Source: Aquabacterium lacunae (GTDB lineage Bacteria > Pseudomonadota > Gammaproteobacteria > Burkholderiales > Burkholderiaceae_C). Taken from it: 64,000 nucleotides of DNA. The translations under genes were made by a program, and so were the position numbers. The stretch is from positions 310,001 to 374,000 of the forward strand of contig NZ_SIXI01000002.1 in assembly GCF_004310865.1 (NCBI RefSeq), written 5' to 3'. Each line of letters starts with the position of its first letter. The stretch's first letter is position 1. Shown here one piece after another: positions 49,763 to 58,290 of this stretch. The notes under the pieces are model-generated. The model had not been told where the DNA came from, searched no databases, and saw only the letters and a program-made list of their open reading frames with translations.

Positions 49763-50920
49763 TCATGGCAAGGGGATGATGATCTTGAAGACCGTCTTGC
49801 CAGGCTCGCTCTCGCATTCGATGGTGCCAAGGTGCTGTTGAACGAAAGTCTGCGCCAGGGTCAGCCCAAGACCGGAACCGCCCTCTCGCCCTGACACCAG
49901 GGGGTAGAAGATGCGGTCTCGGATGGACTCGGGGATGCCCGGGCCGTTGTCCTCAATTAGCAAGACCAGTGCCAAGCGGTGCAAGACCCGGTTCACGGTG
50001 ACCCGGCGGGCCACGCGCGTGCGCAAGGCCAGCAAGGCATCCCCCTGCGCGATGCGCTCGGCCAGGGCCTGGGCCGCGTTGTGCGCGATGTTCAGCACCG
50101 CCTGGATCAGCTGCTCGCGGTCACCACGGAACTCGGGGATGGAGGTGTCATAGTCGCGCCAGACCTTCAGCCCCTTGGGGAACTCGGCCAGGATCAGCGA
50201 CCGCACACGCTCGCACACCTCGTGGATGTTGACATCACCGACCACGTGGGGCCGGCGATGTGGGGCCAGCAGCCGGTCCACCAGGGCCTGCAGGCGGTCG
50301 GCCTCATGGATGATGACCTGGGTGTACTCGGTCAGCGAGGGGGAATCGAGCTCGAGCTGCAGCAGCTGCGCCGCACCGCGGATGCCGCCGAGCGGATTCT
50401 TGATCTCGTGGGCCAGATTGCGGATCAGCTCTTTGTTGGCCTGCACCTGGTCGAGCACACGCTCTTCGCGCTCCTGGCGGGTCTGCTGCTCGACCTCGAC
50501 CAGCTCGACCACGATCAGGCCACGGTGGTCCATGCGCGTGACCAGCACCTGCACCGGCAGCGGCTCGGCGAACACATGGGGGTGGCGCTTCAGGCTTGCC
50601 TCCAGGCGGCTGGTGGCGTATTCGTTGGCAGCCACGGCGCGCACCACATCACGCAGGAGGGTGGCGTCTTCGAACCAGTCGAACAGCGATTCGCGCAGCA
50701 CGCTGCGGCGCGACAGGCCCAGCTCTTCCTCGAAGGCCACGTTGGCGAACAGACATTGGCCGTCAGGCTCGATCACGGCCACCATGGTGGCCAAGTGATC
50801 GAAGGCCTCCAGGGTGCCAGGCAGCAGGGCCTGTACATCATCCGGGTGCACTTGCGAACGCCCACGGGCCACGCTTTCCTGACGCCCTTTGGCCACGGCA
50901 TTGCGAGCAGACAGGGTCAT
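49763..50920 (-). CDS. ntrB: Nitrogen regulation sensor histidine kinase NtrB (NR-II)
   Basis: A 385-residue cytoplasmic kinase/phosphatase that controls NtrC phosphorylation in response to PII. It has no membrane segments. A PAS domain at about 35-140 contains HLATMVAVIEPDGQCLFANVAFEEELG. The dimerisation/phosphoacceptor domain has the H-box NLAHEIKNPLGGIRGAAQLL. The ATPase domain has the N-box NIAHNAAQAL and G-boxes DNGPGIPESI and GGSGLGLTLA. Its start overlaps the preceding small gene's stop by four bases, so the two are translationally coupled. ntrC follows. Confidence 0.96.
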   Translation of the reverse strand: MTLSARNAVAKGRQESVARGRSQVHPDDVQALLPGTLEAFDHLATMVAVIEPDGQCLFANVAFEEELGLSRRSVLRESLFDWFEDATLLRDVVRAVAANEYATSRLEASLKRHPHVFAEPLPVQVLVTRMDHRGLIVVELVEVEQQTRQEREERVLDQVQANKELIRNLAHEIKNPLGGIRGAAQLLQLELDSPSLTEYTQVIIHEADRLQALVDRLLAPHRRPHVVGDVNIHEVCERVRSLILAEFPKGLKVWRDYDTSIPEFRGDREQLIQAVLNIAHNAAQALAERIAQGDALLALRTRVARRVTVNRVLHRLALVLLIEDNGPGIPESIRDRIFYPLVSGREGGSGLGLTLAQTFVQQHLGTIECESEPGKTVFKIIIPLP

Positions 50921-51471
50921 CGCACACCGCCCCCCGAGGCACCGGCACCGGCGCCCCCCGACAACTTGGCCAGCTCACGCTTGATCGACGCGATGTCGGC
51001 CTCTTTGCGCGTGATGGCGTCCTTCATGTCCTTGATGCGGTCCAGGTACTTCTGGGCGTTGCGCTCGTCACCGCGTCGCTCGGGCTCGCCGTTGTTGAAC
51101 TCCTTGCGCAGGGTGGCCAACGCCTCTTCTTCCTTGCGCAATTCGGCCTCCAGGATGCGCCGGGCATCGGCGTCTTTGGCTTTCGCGTCATCGCTGGCGG
51201 GCGGGCGCTCCACACCACCCGATGTGGCGGCAGGCCGGGGCGCAGGGCGAGGCGTGGCCTGAATGATGGTGACTGGCGCACCCTCCAGCGTCTTGCAGCC
51301 TTTTTCGGCCGCCTCGCGCTGCGACAGCGCGTCGGTGTAGAGGTTGCCAGGGCAGCGGTACACCTGCTGGGACTGAACAGCCAGAGGCCACACGGTGGCC
51401 TGCAGGGCACACAGGCCCAGGACCAATGAGCGTGAGCGCGCCTGAACGCGGAGCAAGGGGCAGAACGTCAT
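50917..51471 (-). CDS. Conserved small exported protein of the glnA-ntrB gap (DUF4124-like)
   Basis: A 184-residue protein of unknown function. The signal peptide covers about 1-34 (hydrophobic SLVLGLCALQATVWPLAV). A short domain follows, beginning QVYRCPGNLYTDALS and containing the Cys of EAAEKGCKTLEG, like the DUF4124-type segments common in Burkholderiales. A Pro/Ala linker leads to a charged coiled coil (about 95-172) with many Lys/Glu/Arg. The ATG at 51471 is chosen because it starts the signal peptide. It lies between glnA and ntrB; its stop overlaps the ntrB start (ATGA), so it is probably expressed with the nitrogen regulators, although a periplasmic protein is not an obvious member of that pathway. 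Confidence 0.72.
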   Translation of the reverse strand: MTFCPLLRVQARSRSLVLGLCALQATVWPLAVQSQQVYRCPGNLYTDALSQREAAEKGCKTLEGAPVTIIQATPRPAPRPAATSGGVERPPASDDAKAKDADARRILEAELRKEEEALATLRKEFNNGEPERRGDERNAQKYLDRIKDMKDAITRKEADIASIKRELAKLSGGAGAGASGGGVR

Positions 51472-51584
51472 GTGGCTAGTATGCCTTTGCGAAGGTGAAA
51501 GCCCGCCCGGCGCCGGGCGCTGTTTACGCAACGCAACGAGAAGCCCTGCGGCTGACCGGGCCACACCCCGCCTGCCGCCAGACC

Positions 51585-51613
51585 AAAAAAAAGGGACGGC
51601 CAGGCCGTCCCTT
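51585..51613 (-). terminator. Intrinsic terminator of glnA
   Basis: Minus-strand stem AAGGGACGGC/GCCGTCCCTT (51604-51613 with 51591-51600), followed by eight T. It lies 28 bp after the glnA stop and separates glnA from the small gene-ntrB-ntrC unit. Confidence 0.92.
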
Positions 51614-51640
51614 CTTCGCTACGCAGTGATCCGCAGGGAA

Positions 51641-53059
51641 TCACAGGGCGTAGTACATGTCGAATTCCACCGGGTGGGTGGCCATGCGGAAGCGAGTCAC
51701 TTCCTGCATCTTCAGGTCGATGTAGGCATCGAGGTAGGCATCGGTGAACACACCACCCTTGGTCAGGAACGCGCGGTCCTTGTCCAGGTATTCCAGAGCC
51801 TGGTCCAGGCTGTGGCACACGGTCGGGATCAGTGCGTCTTCTTCCGGCGGCAGGTGGTACAGGTCCTTCGTGGCGGCTTCGCCCGGATGGATCTTGTTTT
51901 CCACGCCGTCCAGACCGGCCATCATCAGGGCCGAGAAGGCCAGATAGGGGTTGGCCGAAGGATCGGGGAAGCGAGCCTCGATGCGGCGACCCTTCGGGTT
52001 GGCCACGTACGGGATGCGGATCGAAGCCGAGCGGTTCTTGGCCGAGTAGGCCAGCTTCACCGGGGCTTCGAAGCCAGGCACCAGACGCTTGTACGAGTTG
52101 GTACCGGGGTTGGTGATGGCGTTCAGGGCACGGGCGTGCTTGATGATGCCACCGATGTAGTACAGCGCGAATTCGCTCAGACCGGCATAGCCGTCACCAG
52201 CGAACAGGTTCTTGCCGTCCTTCCAGATGGACTGGTGAACGTGCATGCCGGAACCGTTGTCGCCCACGATGGGCTTGGGCATGAAGGTGGCGGTCTTGCC
52301 GTAGGCATGGGCCACGTTGGTGATGATGTACTTCTGCAGTTGCAGCCAGTCAGCGCGCTGGGTCAGGGTGCTGAACTTGGTGCCGATTTCCATCTGACCG
52401 GCGTTGGCCACTTCGTGGTGGTGCACTTCCACAGGGATGCCCATCGATTCCAGGATCAGGCTCATTTCCGAGCGCATGTCCTGCATCGAGTCCACGGGCG
52501 GCACGGGGAAGTAGCCCCCCTTCACAGTGGGGCGGTAGCCGCTGTTGCCGTGTTCGTATTCCTTGCTGGTGCTCCAGGCGCCTTCTTCCGATTCGATCTT
52601 GAAGAACGAACCCGACATGTCGTTGCCCCAACGGATGGAGTCGAACACGAAAAATTCGGGTTCCGGACCGAAGTAGGCGGTGTCGCCCAGGCCCGAAGCC
52701 TTCAGGTAGGCTTCAGCGCGCTTGGCCAGCGAGCGGGGGTCACGTTCGTAAGCCTTGCCGTCGGTGGGATCGATGACGTCGCAGGTCAGGATCAGGGTGG
52801 GCTCTTCGAAGAACGGGTCGACGTTGGCCGTGTTCGGGTCAGGCATCAGCTGCATGTCGGAGGCTTCGATGCCCTTCCAACCGGCGATGGACGAACCGTC
52901 AAAAGCGTGACCAGAAACGAACTTGTCTTCGTCAAAGTGCGAGACAGGCACGGAAACGTGCTGTTCCTTACCACGGGTGTCGGTGAAACGGAAATCAACG
53001 AACTTGATGTCGTTGTCCTTCACCATCTTCATCACGTCTGCGACGGTCTTGGTGGCCAT
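51641..53059 (-). CDS. glnA: Glutamine synthetase type I
   Basis: A 472-residue dodecameric enzyme that makes glutamine from glutamate, ammonia and ATP. The N-terminal beta-grasp region contains [16 protein letters not shown] and the Asp-loop segment [12 protein letters not shown]. Catalytic motifs are [30 protein letters not shown] and GSGMHVHQS. The adenylylation site is Tyr401 in DLYHLPPEE, so activity is probably controlled by GlnE as in other proteobacteria. The start at 53059 has AGGAGC upstream. A -24/-12 promoter and two NtrC dyads are found upstream, and a strong terminator follows. Confidence 0.98.
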   Translation of the reverse strand: MATKTVADVMKMVKDNDIKFVDFRFTDTRGKEQHVSVPVSHFDEDKFVSGHAFDGSSIAGWKGIEASDMQLMPDPNTANVDPFFEEPTLILTCDVIDPTDGKAYERDPRSLAKRAEAYLKASGLGDTAYFGPEPEFFVFDSIRWGNDMSGSFFKIESEEGAWSTSKEYEHGNSGYRPTVKGGYFPVPPVDSMQDMRSEMSLILESMGIPVEVHHHEVANAGQMEIGTKFSTLTQRADWLQLQKYIITNVAHAYGKTATFMPKPIVGDNGSGMHVHQSIWKDGKNLFAGDGYAGLSEFALYYIGGIIKHARALNAITNPGTNSYKRLVPGFEAPVKLAYSAKNRSASIRIPYVANPKGRRIEARFPDPSANPYLAFSALMMAGLDGVENKIHPGEAATKDLYHLPPEEDALIPTVCHSLDQALEYLDKDRAFLTKGGVFTDAYLDAYIDLKMQEVTRFRMATHPVEFDMYYAL

Positions 53060-53141
53060 CAGGTGCTCCTAGCAAGAGGCTTGTAAGTGCAAGAACTTGG
53101 GTTTGATCTGTTTCCGGATCAGAAACAGCGCGCAGTGTAAT

Positions 53142-53157
53142 AGCGAAATCCGTGCCG
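53142..53157 (-). promoter_or_regulatory. Sigma-54 (-24/-12) promoter of glnA
   Basis: The minus strand reads cGGCACGgattTcGCt against the consensus TGGCACGnnnnTTGCA. The invariant GG and GC are ten bases apart as required. Transcription would start near 53130, giving a leader of about 70 nt. NtrC dyads lie about 210-270 bp further upstream. Confidence 0.6.
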
Positions 53158-53342
53158 ACCGGGCACCCCCCGCAACTTGGCTGTCAGCCGACGCTGTAAA
53201 AAGCGCTGCGACCGGGCGCCTGCCGGCCAGGGACACGCCGGTTTCCCGTCAGGTGAACGCACCGCGATGCATCAGGCGTTCACGATGAGGGCCGACCAAC
53301 CGCACGGCATGCGTCAGAGTGAAGCGCGAACCACCCACGAAG

Positions 53343-53359
53343 CGCACCAATATAGTGCA
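53343..53359. promoter_or_regulatory. NtrC-binding site A
   Basis: cGCACCaatataGTGCA matches 14 of 17 positions of the E. coli glnA site TGCACCAACATGGTGCT. It lies just downstream of the cinA-like gene stop and faces glnA. Confidence 0.65.
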
Positions 53360-53365
53360 TCACAA

Positions 53366-54172
53366 TCAAGAACCCACTGAGCGCACCGCTTCGGTGCCAT
53401 ATAATGCACCAAGGTTGGTCAAGCCGGTTTTCAAGGCCTCAAAGGCCTGCGACACACTCGGCCCCAGCCCTTTGACACCCAGCTCGATGTGGCGGCCGTG
53501 CACCGGGTGGTCCACGCTGGGCAGGCTGAACACCTTGATGCCAGCAAACCGCGCCTCGATCTCGACCATCAGCGGGGTGAGCACCGACTCGATCGCGCCA
53601 GGCACGATGACCGAACGCTCCTCAGAACGGGCCTGGCCGTGCAGGTCGCGGTGCCAGGTGTCGAGCACCCAGGCCATCATGGGCCAGGCCATGACAGGAA
53701 AGCCCGGCACGAAGTGCACCCGCCCCAGCACTGAAAAACCTGGGATGCGGTTGTAGGGATTGGGAATGATGCGGGCACCCTCAGGGAACTCGCCCATCTG
53801 CAGGCGGCGCAAAGTGTCGGGCGAATGCTCGTCGTAAGGCTGCCCGGTTTCCTGCGCCAGCTCCTGCACCCGCTGAAGGATCAGAGGGCGAGCCTCGGGG
53901 TGCAGGACCAGGGGGACACCCAGCGCTCGGGCGGCACAGGCCCGGGTGTGGTCGTCTGGCGTGGCACCGATGCCGCCGAACGAGAAGACCACGTCGCCGC
54001 CGTCGATGGCGTGGCCGATGTCGGCGGTGATGCGCTCGGGGTCATCGCCCACGTAGCGAACCCAGTCGACGCGCATGCCACGCTCGCCGAGCAGTTCGAT
54101 GGCCTTGCCAAGGTGCTTGTCCTGGCGACGGCCGCTCAGGATCTCGTCGCCAATGATGATGAGTCCGGTCAT
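53366..54172 (-). CDS. CinA N-terminal / MoaB-MogA-like (molybdopterin-binding fold) protein
   Basis: A 268-residue protein of the MoCF_biosynth fold, called competence/damage-inducible protein A or molybdopterin-binding protein in related genomes. It begins MTGLIIIGDEILSGRRQDKHL and has the binding-site motif FSFGGIGATPDDHTR, both typical of CinA N-terminal domains. The C-terminal nicotinamide-amidase domain of full CinA is absent. The relatives hydrolyse ADP-ribose or similar nucleotides, but the activity here is not certain. The ATG at 54172 begins the conserved core. NtrC site B lies within its last codons. Confidence 0.8.
   Translation of the reverse strand: MTGLIIIGDEILSGRRQDKHLGKAIELLGERGMRVDWVRYVGDDPERITADIGHAIDGGDVVFSFGGIGATPDDHTRACAARALGVPLVLHPEARPLILQRVQELAQETGQPYDEHSPDTLRRLQMGEFPEGARIIPNPYNRIPGFSVLGRVHFVPGFPVMAWPMMAWVLDTWHRDLHGQARSEERSVIVPGAIESVLTPLMVEIEARFAGIKVFSLPSVDHPVHGRHIELGVKGLGPSVSQAFEALKTGLTNLGALYGTEAVRSVGS
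53382..53398. promoter_or_regulatory. NtrC-binding site B
   Basis: cGCACCgcttcGGTGCc, a perfect GCACC/GGTGC dyad 39 bp from site A (centre to centre). It lies inside the last codons of the cinA-like gene. A weaker half-site TGCACC follows at 53405-53410. Confidence 0.65.
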
Positions 54173-54215
54173 GGGAAAGGCTGTGGGATTCAGCCGTTGC
54201 AGCGTGAGGGCCCCA

Positions 54216-55193
54216 TCATGCCTCGACTGTCGGGCCGCTGCTTTGCAAGGCTGCCAGACGGGGCAGCAGGTAGTGCGCAAAGCACAGGGCCGAGAAGGCG
54301 AACAGCAGGATGTAGAACCACACGAACAACCCCACCAGCACGGGCGCCCCCACCGCGAACAAGGCGCCGGCTGGCCCCAGCCAGGCGCCACCAGCCAGAC
54401 CGGCCAGCAGCCCGGCCGTGACGGCACCGATCACCAGCAGATGCGAGGGCGCCGCCCCCAGGGTGGTGGCCAGCAAGCCCAGCAGCAGCAAGGGGGTGCC
54501 ATGGGCCCGGCGCAAAGCGGCCGCTTCGGTGTCGCTGGCGTGGTCGGCCAACACCTCATCGCTCAGGGCACGGCTGGCCAGCCAGCCCCACACCAGGGCG
54601 GGCACCAGGGTGCCCAGCACAGGCACCCACCACAGTGGAAAACTCAGCACCAGCAAGCCCAACGCCTGCACGGTGATCACCCCGGAGCGCCACAGGGTGC
54701 GCCACCAGGGCGCCGGCGCACGCGGCGCCAGTTGCAGCCCCTGGCGCTGCACCACCCACCGCGACAGCGTGGGCACCAGGAACGCCGAGACCGTGAGCAA
54801 AGCCGCCAGCACCAGCACCGGCACAGCCAGCAAGGTGAGCAACAACGGCGCCAGCACGTGCGCCACACCCTGTGCGTCGACCGGCGGCAAGCCCAGCCAG
54901 GCCAGCACGCCCTGGAAGGCCTGCCCCTCCTGCCCGGCGAGCACACCCTCGAGTGCGCGCACCCAGGGTGCCCAGCCCCACACGGCCAGGCCACAGAACA
55001 CCAGCAGTGACAACGCCATGGGCCAGCTCACGGCCCAGATCACTTGCGGGTGCAGGCAGGACCAGAGGGCCCTCCAGAAGGCCTGCCCCAGGCCCACGGC
55101 CTGATGGCCCGCATGGGCCGCGGCAGTGGATGCGGTCTGACGCAGGTCGGCCGCCGAAGCAAGACGGTCTGGGGGCAAGTGGGTGTTGGACAT
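54216..55193 (-). CDS. EI24-domain (CysZ-like) integral membrane protein
   Basis: A 325-residue inner-membrane protein resembling the EI24 family (which includes CysZ). Hydrophobic segments lie at about 48-72, 105-145, 175-205, 230-260 and 265-310; the Trp/Pro-rich loop PWWRTLWRSGVITVQALGLLVLSFPLWWVP is typical. No sulfate-assimilation genes are nearby, so transport of sulfate cannot be claimed. The start at 55193 has GGGAG six bases upstream, and the sterol-desaturase-like gene ends 12 bp before it, indicating co-transcription. Confidence 0.78.
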   Translation of the reverse strand: MSNTHLPPDRLASAADLRQTASTAAAHAGHQAVGLGQAFWRALWSCLHPQVIWAVSWPMALSLLVFCGLAVWGWAPWVRALEGVLAGQEGQAFQGVLAWLGLPPVDAQGVAHVLAPLLLTLLAVPVLVLAALLTVSAFLVPTLSRWVVQRQGLQLAPRAPAPWWRTLWRSGVITVQALGLLVLSFPLWWVPVLGTLVPALVWGWLASRALSDEVLADHASDTEAAALRRAHGTPLLLLGLLATTLGAAPSHLLVIGAVTAGLLAGLAGGAWLGPAGALFAVGAPVLVGLFVWFYILLFAFSALCFAHYLLPRLAALQSSGPTVEA

Positions 55194-55205
55194 GGTGGCT
55201 CCCTT

Positions 55206-56195
55206 TCAGGCGCGGCCCAGCAGCCGCTTCAAGCCCAGCCATTGCTGCGCCAGCACGGTCTGCCCGTAATCACGACCGCCTTCGTGGGGCAGCTGATCGC
55301 GGATGCCCGTGGGCTCGATCGGGCTGCGATAGTTGGCCGTGCCGAACAGAATGTCCCAGACCGGGAACAGCACGGCGTAGTTGCAGCCGCCCAGGCTGCC
55401 CTTGCCATGCGATTCGTGTCCGATGCCGATGGCATGGTGCACCCGGTGAAAGCGTGGATCGACCAGCAGCTTGTCGAGCACGGCACCAAAGCGCAAGCGG
55501 GTGTTGGCGTGCGACAGGCTTTCCAGTGTGAGCGTGATGGCCACCACCGCCACGAACTGGCCCGGCGCCACGCCCACGGCACGGGCCGTGAACGCGAAAA
55601 TCAGGTCGCGCAGCAGGTCATCGAGCAGGTGGTTGCGGTTGTCGCTCCACATGCTCATGTCGCGCTGGCTGTGATGCAAGGCATGCAGCGCCCACCAGCG
55701 GTTGCTGGCGTGCTGGCCGCGATGGATCCAGTAATCGACGAAGTCAAACACCACCAGGTACAGCAACAGACTGAACCATGCGGTGTCGGTGATGCCTTGC
55801 CACAGCGGTGCCACCAGGGCATCCAGCTGAAAACCCTGCACGCCGTGCACAGCCCCCCAGCCGAACAGCCGCTCCACCAGCGGCTCGACCATGAAGAACA
55901 TGGCCACCCGGAACACGCCCAGCCGGTGCAGCAAGGTGTAGAACACATCGGGCGCCATGGCGCGCCAACGCTGCCCGGGCTCGGCCGGCCACCACCGCTG
56001 CAAGGCACCGATGAAGACCAGCATCAGCAGCAACTGGATCACGCCCACCATCAACCAACCGGTGGCGGTGTAGGCATCTTCCAGCAGGTTGCCCAGCCCC
56101 ATGGGGTACATCAGGGGCTGAACCGCGGTTTCGAACAAGGCCTGTTGCAGATCGCCGAACCAGACCGAGAAGGCAGAGAGGAAATCGTCAAGCAT
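55206..56195 (-). CDS. Sterol desaturase / fatty-acid hydroxylase superfamily membrane protein
   Basis: A 329-residue integral membrane di-iron oxygenase. The eight-histidine pattern is visible: HRGQHASNRWWALHALHH gives the HxxxH-type and HxxHH boxes, and RFHRVHHAIGIGHESHGK gives the last box. Four to five membrane segments precede and surround the boxes. Such enzymes hydroxylate or desaturate lipids; the lipid substrate is unknown. The ATG at 56195 is the natural start (MLDDFLSAFS). The neighbouring genes for a deacetylase, a beta-propeller protein and an EI24 protein run on the same strand with gaps of 12-48 bp. Confidence 0.87.
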   Translation of the reverse strand: MLDDFLSAFSVWFGDLQQALFETAVQPLMYPMGLGNLLEDAYTATGWLMVGVIQLLLMLVFIGALQRWWPAEPGQRWRAMAPDVFYTLLHRLGVFRVAMFFMVEPLVERLFGWGAVHGVQGFQLDALVAPLWQGITDTAWFSLLLYLVVFDFVDYWIHRGQHASNRWWALHALHHSQRDMSMWSDNRNHLLDDLLRDLIFAFTARAVGVAPGQFVAVVAITLTLESLSHANTRLRFGAVLDKLLVDPRFHRVHHAIGIGHESHGKGSLGGCNYAVLFPVWDILFGTANYRSPIEPTGIRDQLPHEGGRDYGQTVLAQQWLGLKRLLGRA

Positions 56196-56243
56196 GCGAA
56201 GCCGGTGAAACGTGCAGGTTGCCCGGGCCAAAGGGCCGGTGCG

Positions 56244-57041
56244 TCAGGGTGAAGGCACAGGCCCCACCATGCGGTATTGCGGATGATCGCGCAAGGTGGC
56301 GAAACAAAGCCCCTTGGCTTTGAGTCCCTGGATCAGCGGCTGGAGCACGGCGGGCGCCCAGGCGTCCTGGCGCGACCAGATGCCCAGGTGGGCCAGCAAG
56401 ATGTCGCCTGCGCGCACGCGCTGCAAGGCCTGCTTGAGCAAGCGGTCATTGGGGTACCGGTCGCTGGGCAACTCATCGCCCAGGAAGCCGGCGTCGGTCC
56501 AGGGCACATGGTGCCAGCCACAACGCTGCACGGCCGCCAGCAAGGCTGGCGAGGTCTTGCCGCCGGGCGCGCGGAAGATGGCGCGCATGCGCTGGCCGGT
56601 CATCTGCTCGAAGCGCTGGGCAGGGCGAGCCAGCTCGGCGCAATAAGCCTGCGCGTCCAGCAGCACAGGCTTGCCGGGGTTGGGGCCCGCCGTGGGCACC
56701 AGCTTGAATTGCCCTTCGACCATCCCGCGGTAGATGCCATGGTCCCAGGTGTGCGAGCCGAAGTCATGGCCCTTGCGTGCCAGGGCCTTCCACCAGGGAG
56801 CCCAGTGGTCGTCGAGCGAGGTGCCTGATGGCCGCTCACCGACGGGCTGGGTGCGCTCATTGGCCAGGAAGAAGGTGGCCTTGACCTGCGCCTGGTCGAG
56901 CACGCGGTCGATCAAGGGCGCCACGCCCATGTGGCCGGTGTCGAAGGTGAGGTAGACCGGCTGGGTGCAGGCGGCCCGGGCGGGCCCCGACGCCATGGCG
57001 CAGGCCAAGGCCACGGCTGCCGCGGCACCCGACACCTTCAT
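56244..57041 (-). CDS. Polysaccharide deacetylase (NodB-like, CE4), exported
   Basis: A 265-residue periplasmic or secreted hydrolase. The signal peptide is MKVSGAAAAVALACAMASGPARA. NodB motif 1 is TFDTGH, where the usual TFDDG has Asp-Thr, so one metal ligand is changed. Motif 2 is SHTWDH (HxxxH type, intact), motif 3 is FRAPGG, and the late motif ILLAHLG is also present. The Asp-to-Thr form occurs in related Burkholderiales proteins that I recall, so it may be a subfamily trait and not a loss. The ATG at 57041 starts the signal peptide; an ATG at 57068 would overlap the upstream gene. It probably N-deacetylates an envelope glycan. Confidence 0.85.
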   Translation of the reverse strand: MKVSGAAAAVALACAMASGPARAACTQPVYLTFDTGHMGVAPLIDRVLDQAQVKATFFLANERTQPVGERPSGTSLDDHWAPWWKALARKGHDFGSHTWDHGIYRGMVEGQFKLVPTAGPNPGKPVLLDAQAYCAELARPAQRFEQMTGQRMRAIFRAPGGKTSPALLAAVQRCGWHHVPWTDAGFLGDELPSDRYPNDRLLKQALQRVRAGDILLAHLGIWSRQDAWAPAVLQPLIQGLKAKGLCFATLRDHPQYRMVGPVPSP

Positions 57042-57054
57042 GCAGAAAGGGCGT

Positions 57055-58101
57055 TCAGCGCGGTGCATGGTCCAGGGTCCAGACCCCGTGAGGCGAACGC
57101 CCCACCGGCACCTGGCGCACCACCTTGCCCAGGGCGGTGTCGATGAACGTGACCTTGCGCGCCCAGCGAGAAGTCACCAGGATGGTCTTGCCGTCAGCCA
57201 GCAGATCCATGCAGTCGGGGCCACCGGGTGCCGGGTAGCTGGCCACCACCGCCATGGTCTGCGTGTCGATCTTGCTGATGGTGTTGGCCACGCGGTTGCT
57301 CAGCAGCACATGGCGCTTGTCGCCCCAAGCACGGAAGGCGTGGGCGCCTTCGCCGGTCTGGATGCGCTTGGTCAGCACAGGTTTGGCACCGCTGACGTCA
57401 TACACCTCCACGAACTTGTCGCCGGTCAGGGCCACCATCAGGAACTTGTCATCGCGGGTCAGGTACACGTCGGCCGGCAGCTTACCCACCGGCACCTTCC
57501 ATCGGGGCGCCTGGGTGGCCAGGTCGATGGCGATCAGCTCGTTGCTGTCCTGCATCGTCACATAGGCCACGGTGCTGCGGCTGTCGATGTAGATGTGGCT
57601 GGGCGTCTTGCCTGTGGGAATGCGCTTGGCCAGGGAGAACTCCCAGCCACTGCCCGGCTTGTTGACCGCCTTGTACACATCCACATGGTCCAGCCGGTTG
57701 GCTGCGGTCACGAACCACTTCATGTCAGGCGAAAACCGCAGGTGATACGGGTCGGCAATGCCGGTGATCACCTTCTGCACGGCCGCGGTGCGAGGGTCCA
57801 GGAAGGTGATCGAATCACTCAGGGCATTGGCCACCAGCAGCGATTTCTCGTCGGGCGAGAGGTACAGGTGGTGCGGCTCCTTGCCGGTCGGGATGCGCTT
57901 GATTTCCTTGAAGGTGACAGGATCGATCACGCTGACGTTGGCGTCCAGCGAGTTGAGCGCAAAGATCGGCGCAGGGGCCGCTGGCTTGACAGCCACCGCC
58001 GCAGCCGAAGACGGCACCGCAGGCCGTGCCGGTGACTGTGGCTGCGCCGAAGCATTCAGAGTCACCGCCAGCGAGGCCAGCACCAGCAACCACTCATTCA
58101 T
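57055..58101 (-). CDS. YVTN/YncE-like beta-propeller repeat protein, exported
   Basis: A 348-residue protein with a signal peptide (MNEWLLVLASLAVTLNASAQ). It folds from about seven blades of 40-45 residues, as in YncE and cytochrome cd1-like propellers, with repeated blade motifs such as VSVIDPVTFKEIKRIPTGKEPHHLYLSPD and ISKIDTQTMAVVASYPAPGGPDCM. No haem-binding CxxCH is present, so it is not a nitrite reductase. The ATG at 58101 begins the signal peptide; the ATG at 58161 is a possible alternative. Its stop lies 13 bp before the deacetylase gene start, so they are probably expressed together. Binding partner and function are unknown. Confidence 0.82.
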   Translation of the reverse strand: MNEWLLVLASLAVTLNASAQPQSPARPAVPSSAAAVAVKPAAPAPIFALNSLDANVSVIDPVTFKEIKRIPTGKEPHHLYLSPDEKSLLVANALSDSITFLDPRTAAVQKVITGIADPYHLRFSPDMKWFVTAANRLDHVDVYKAVNKPGSGWEFSLAKRIPTGKTPSHIYIDSRSTVAYVTMQDSNELIAIDLATQAPRWKVPVGKLPADVYLTRDDKFLMVALTGDKFVEVYDVSGAKPVLTKRIQTGEGAHAFRAWGDKRHVLLSNRVANTISKIDTQTMAVVASYPAPGGPDCMDLLADGKTILVTSRWARKVTFIDTALGKVVRQVPVGRSPHGVWTLDHAPR

Positions 58102-58290
58102 CGGACGGAACTTTCGACGCAGGGCACCCTGCAACAGACGGCTGGAAGTCAATTCATTCACCTGAAATCAAGCCGCGGAGTTTAAGCGCCCCCGCAACCT
58201 GCTTCCGCCCTCACCGGCCGCCGGCCTGCCCGCACATTGATCTGGCGCACGCTGGGGTGCGCCGATCGATGCGGCGCAAACGATGACCGC

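Noticed and set aside
56244..57041. Calling the deacetylase inactive because of TFDTG
   Set aside because: The remaining motifs are intact, and I recall related proteins with the same form, so loss of function is not shown.
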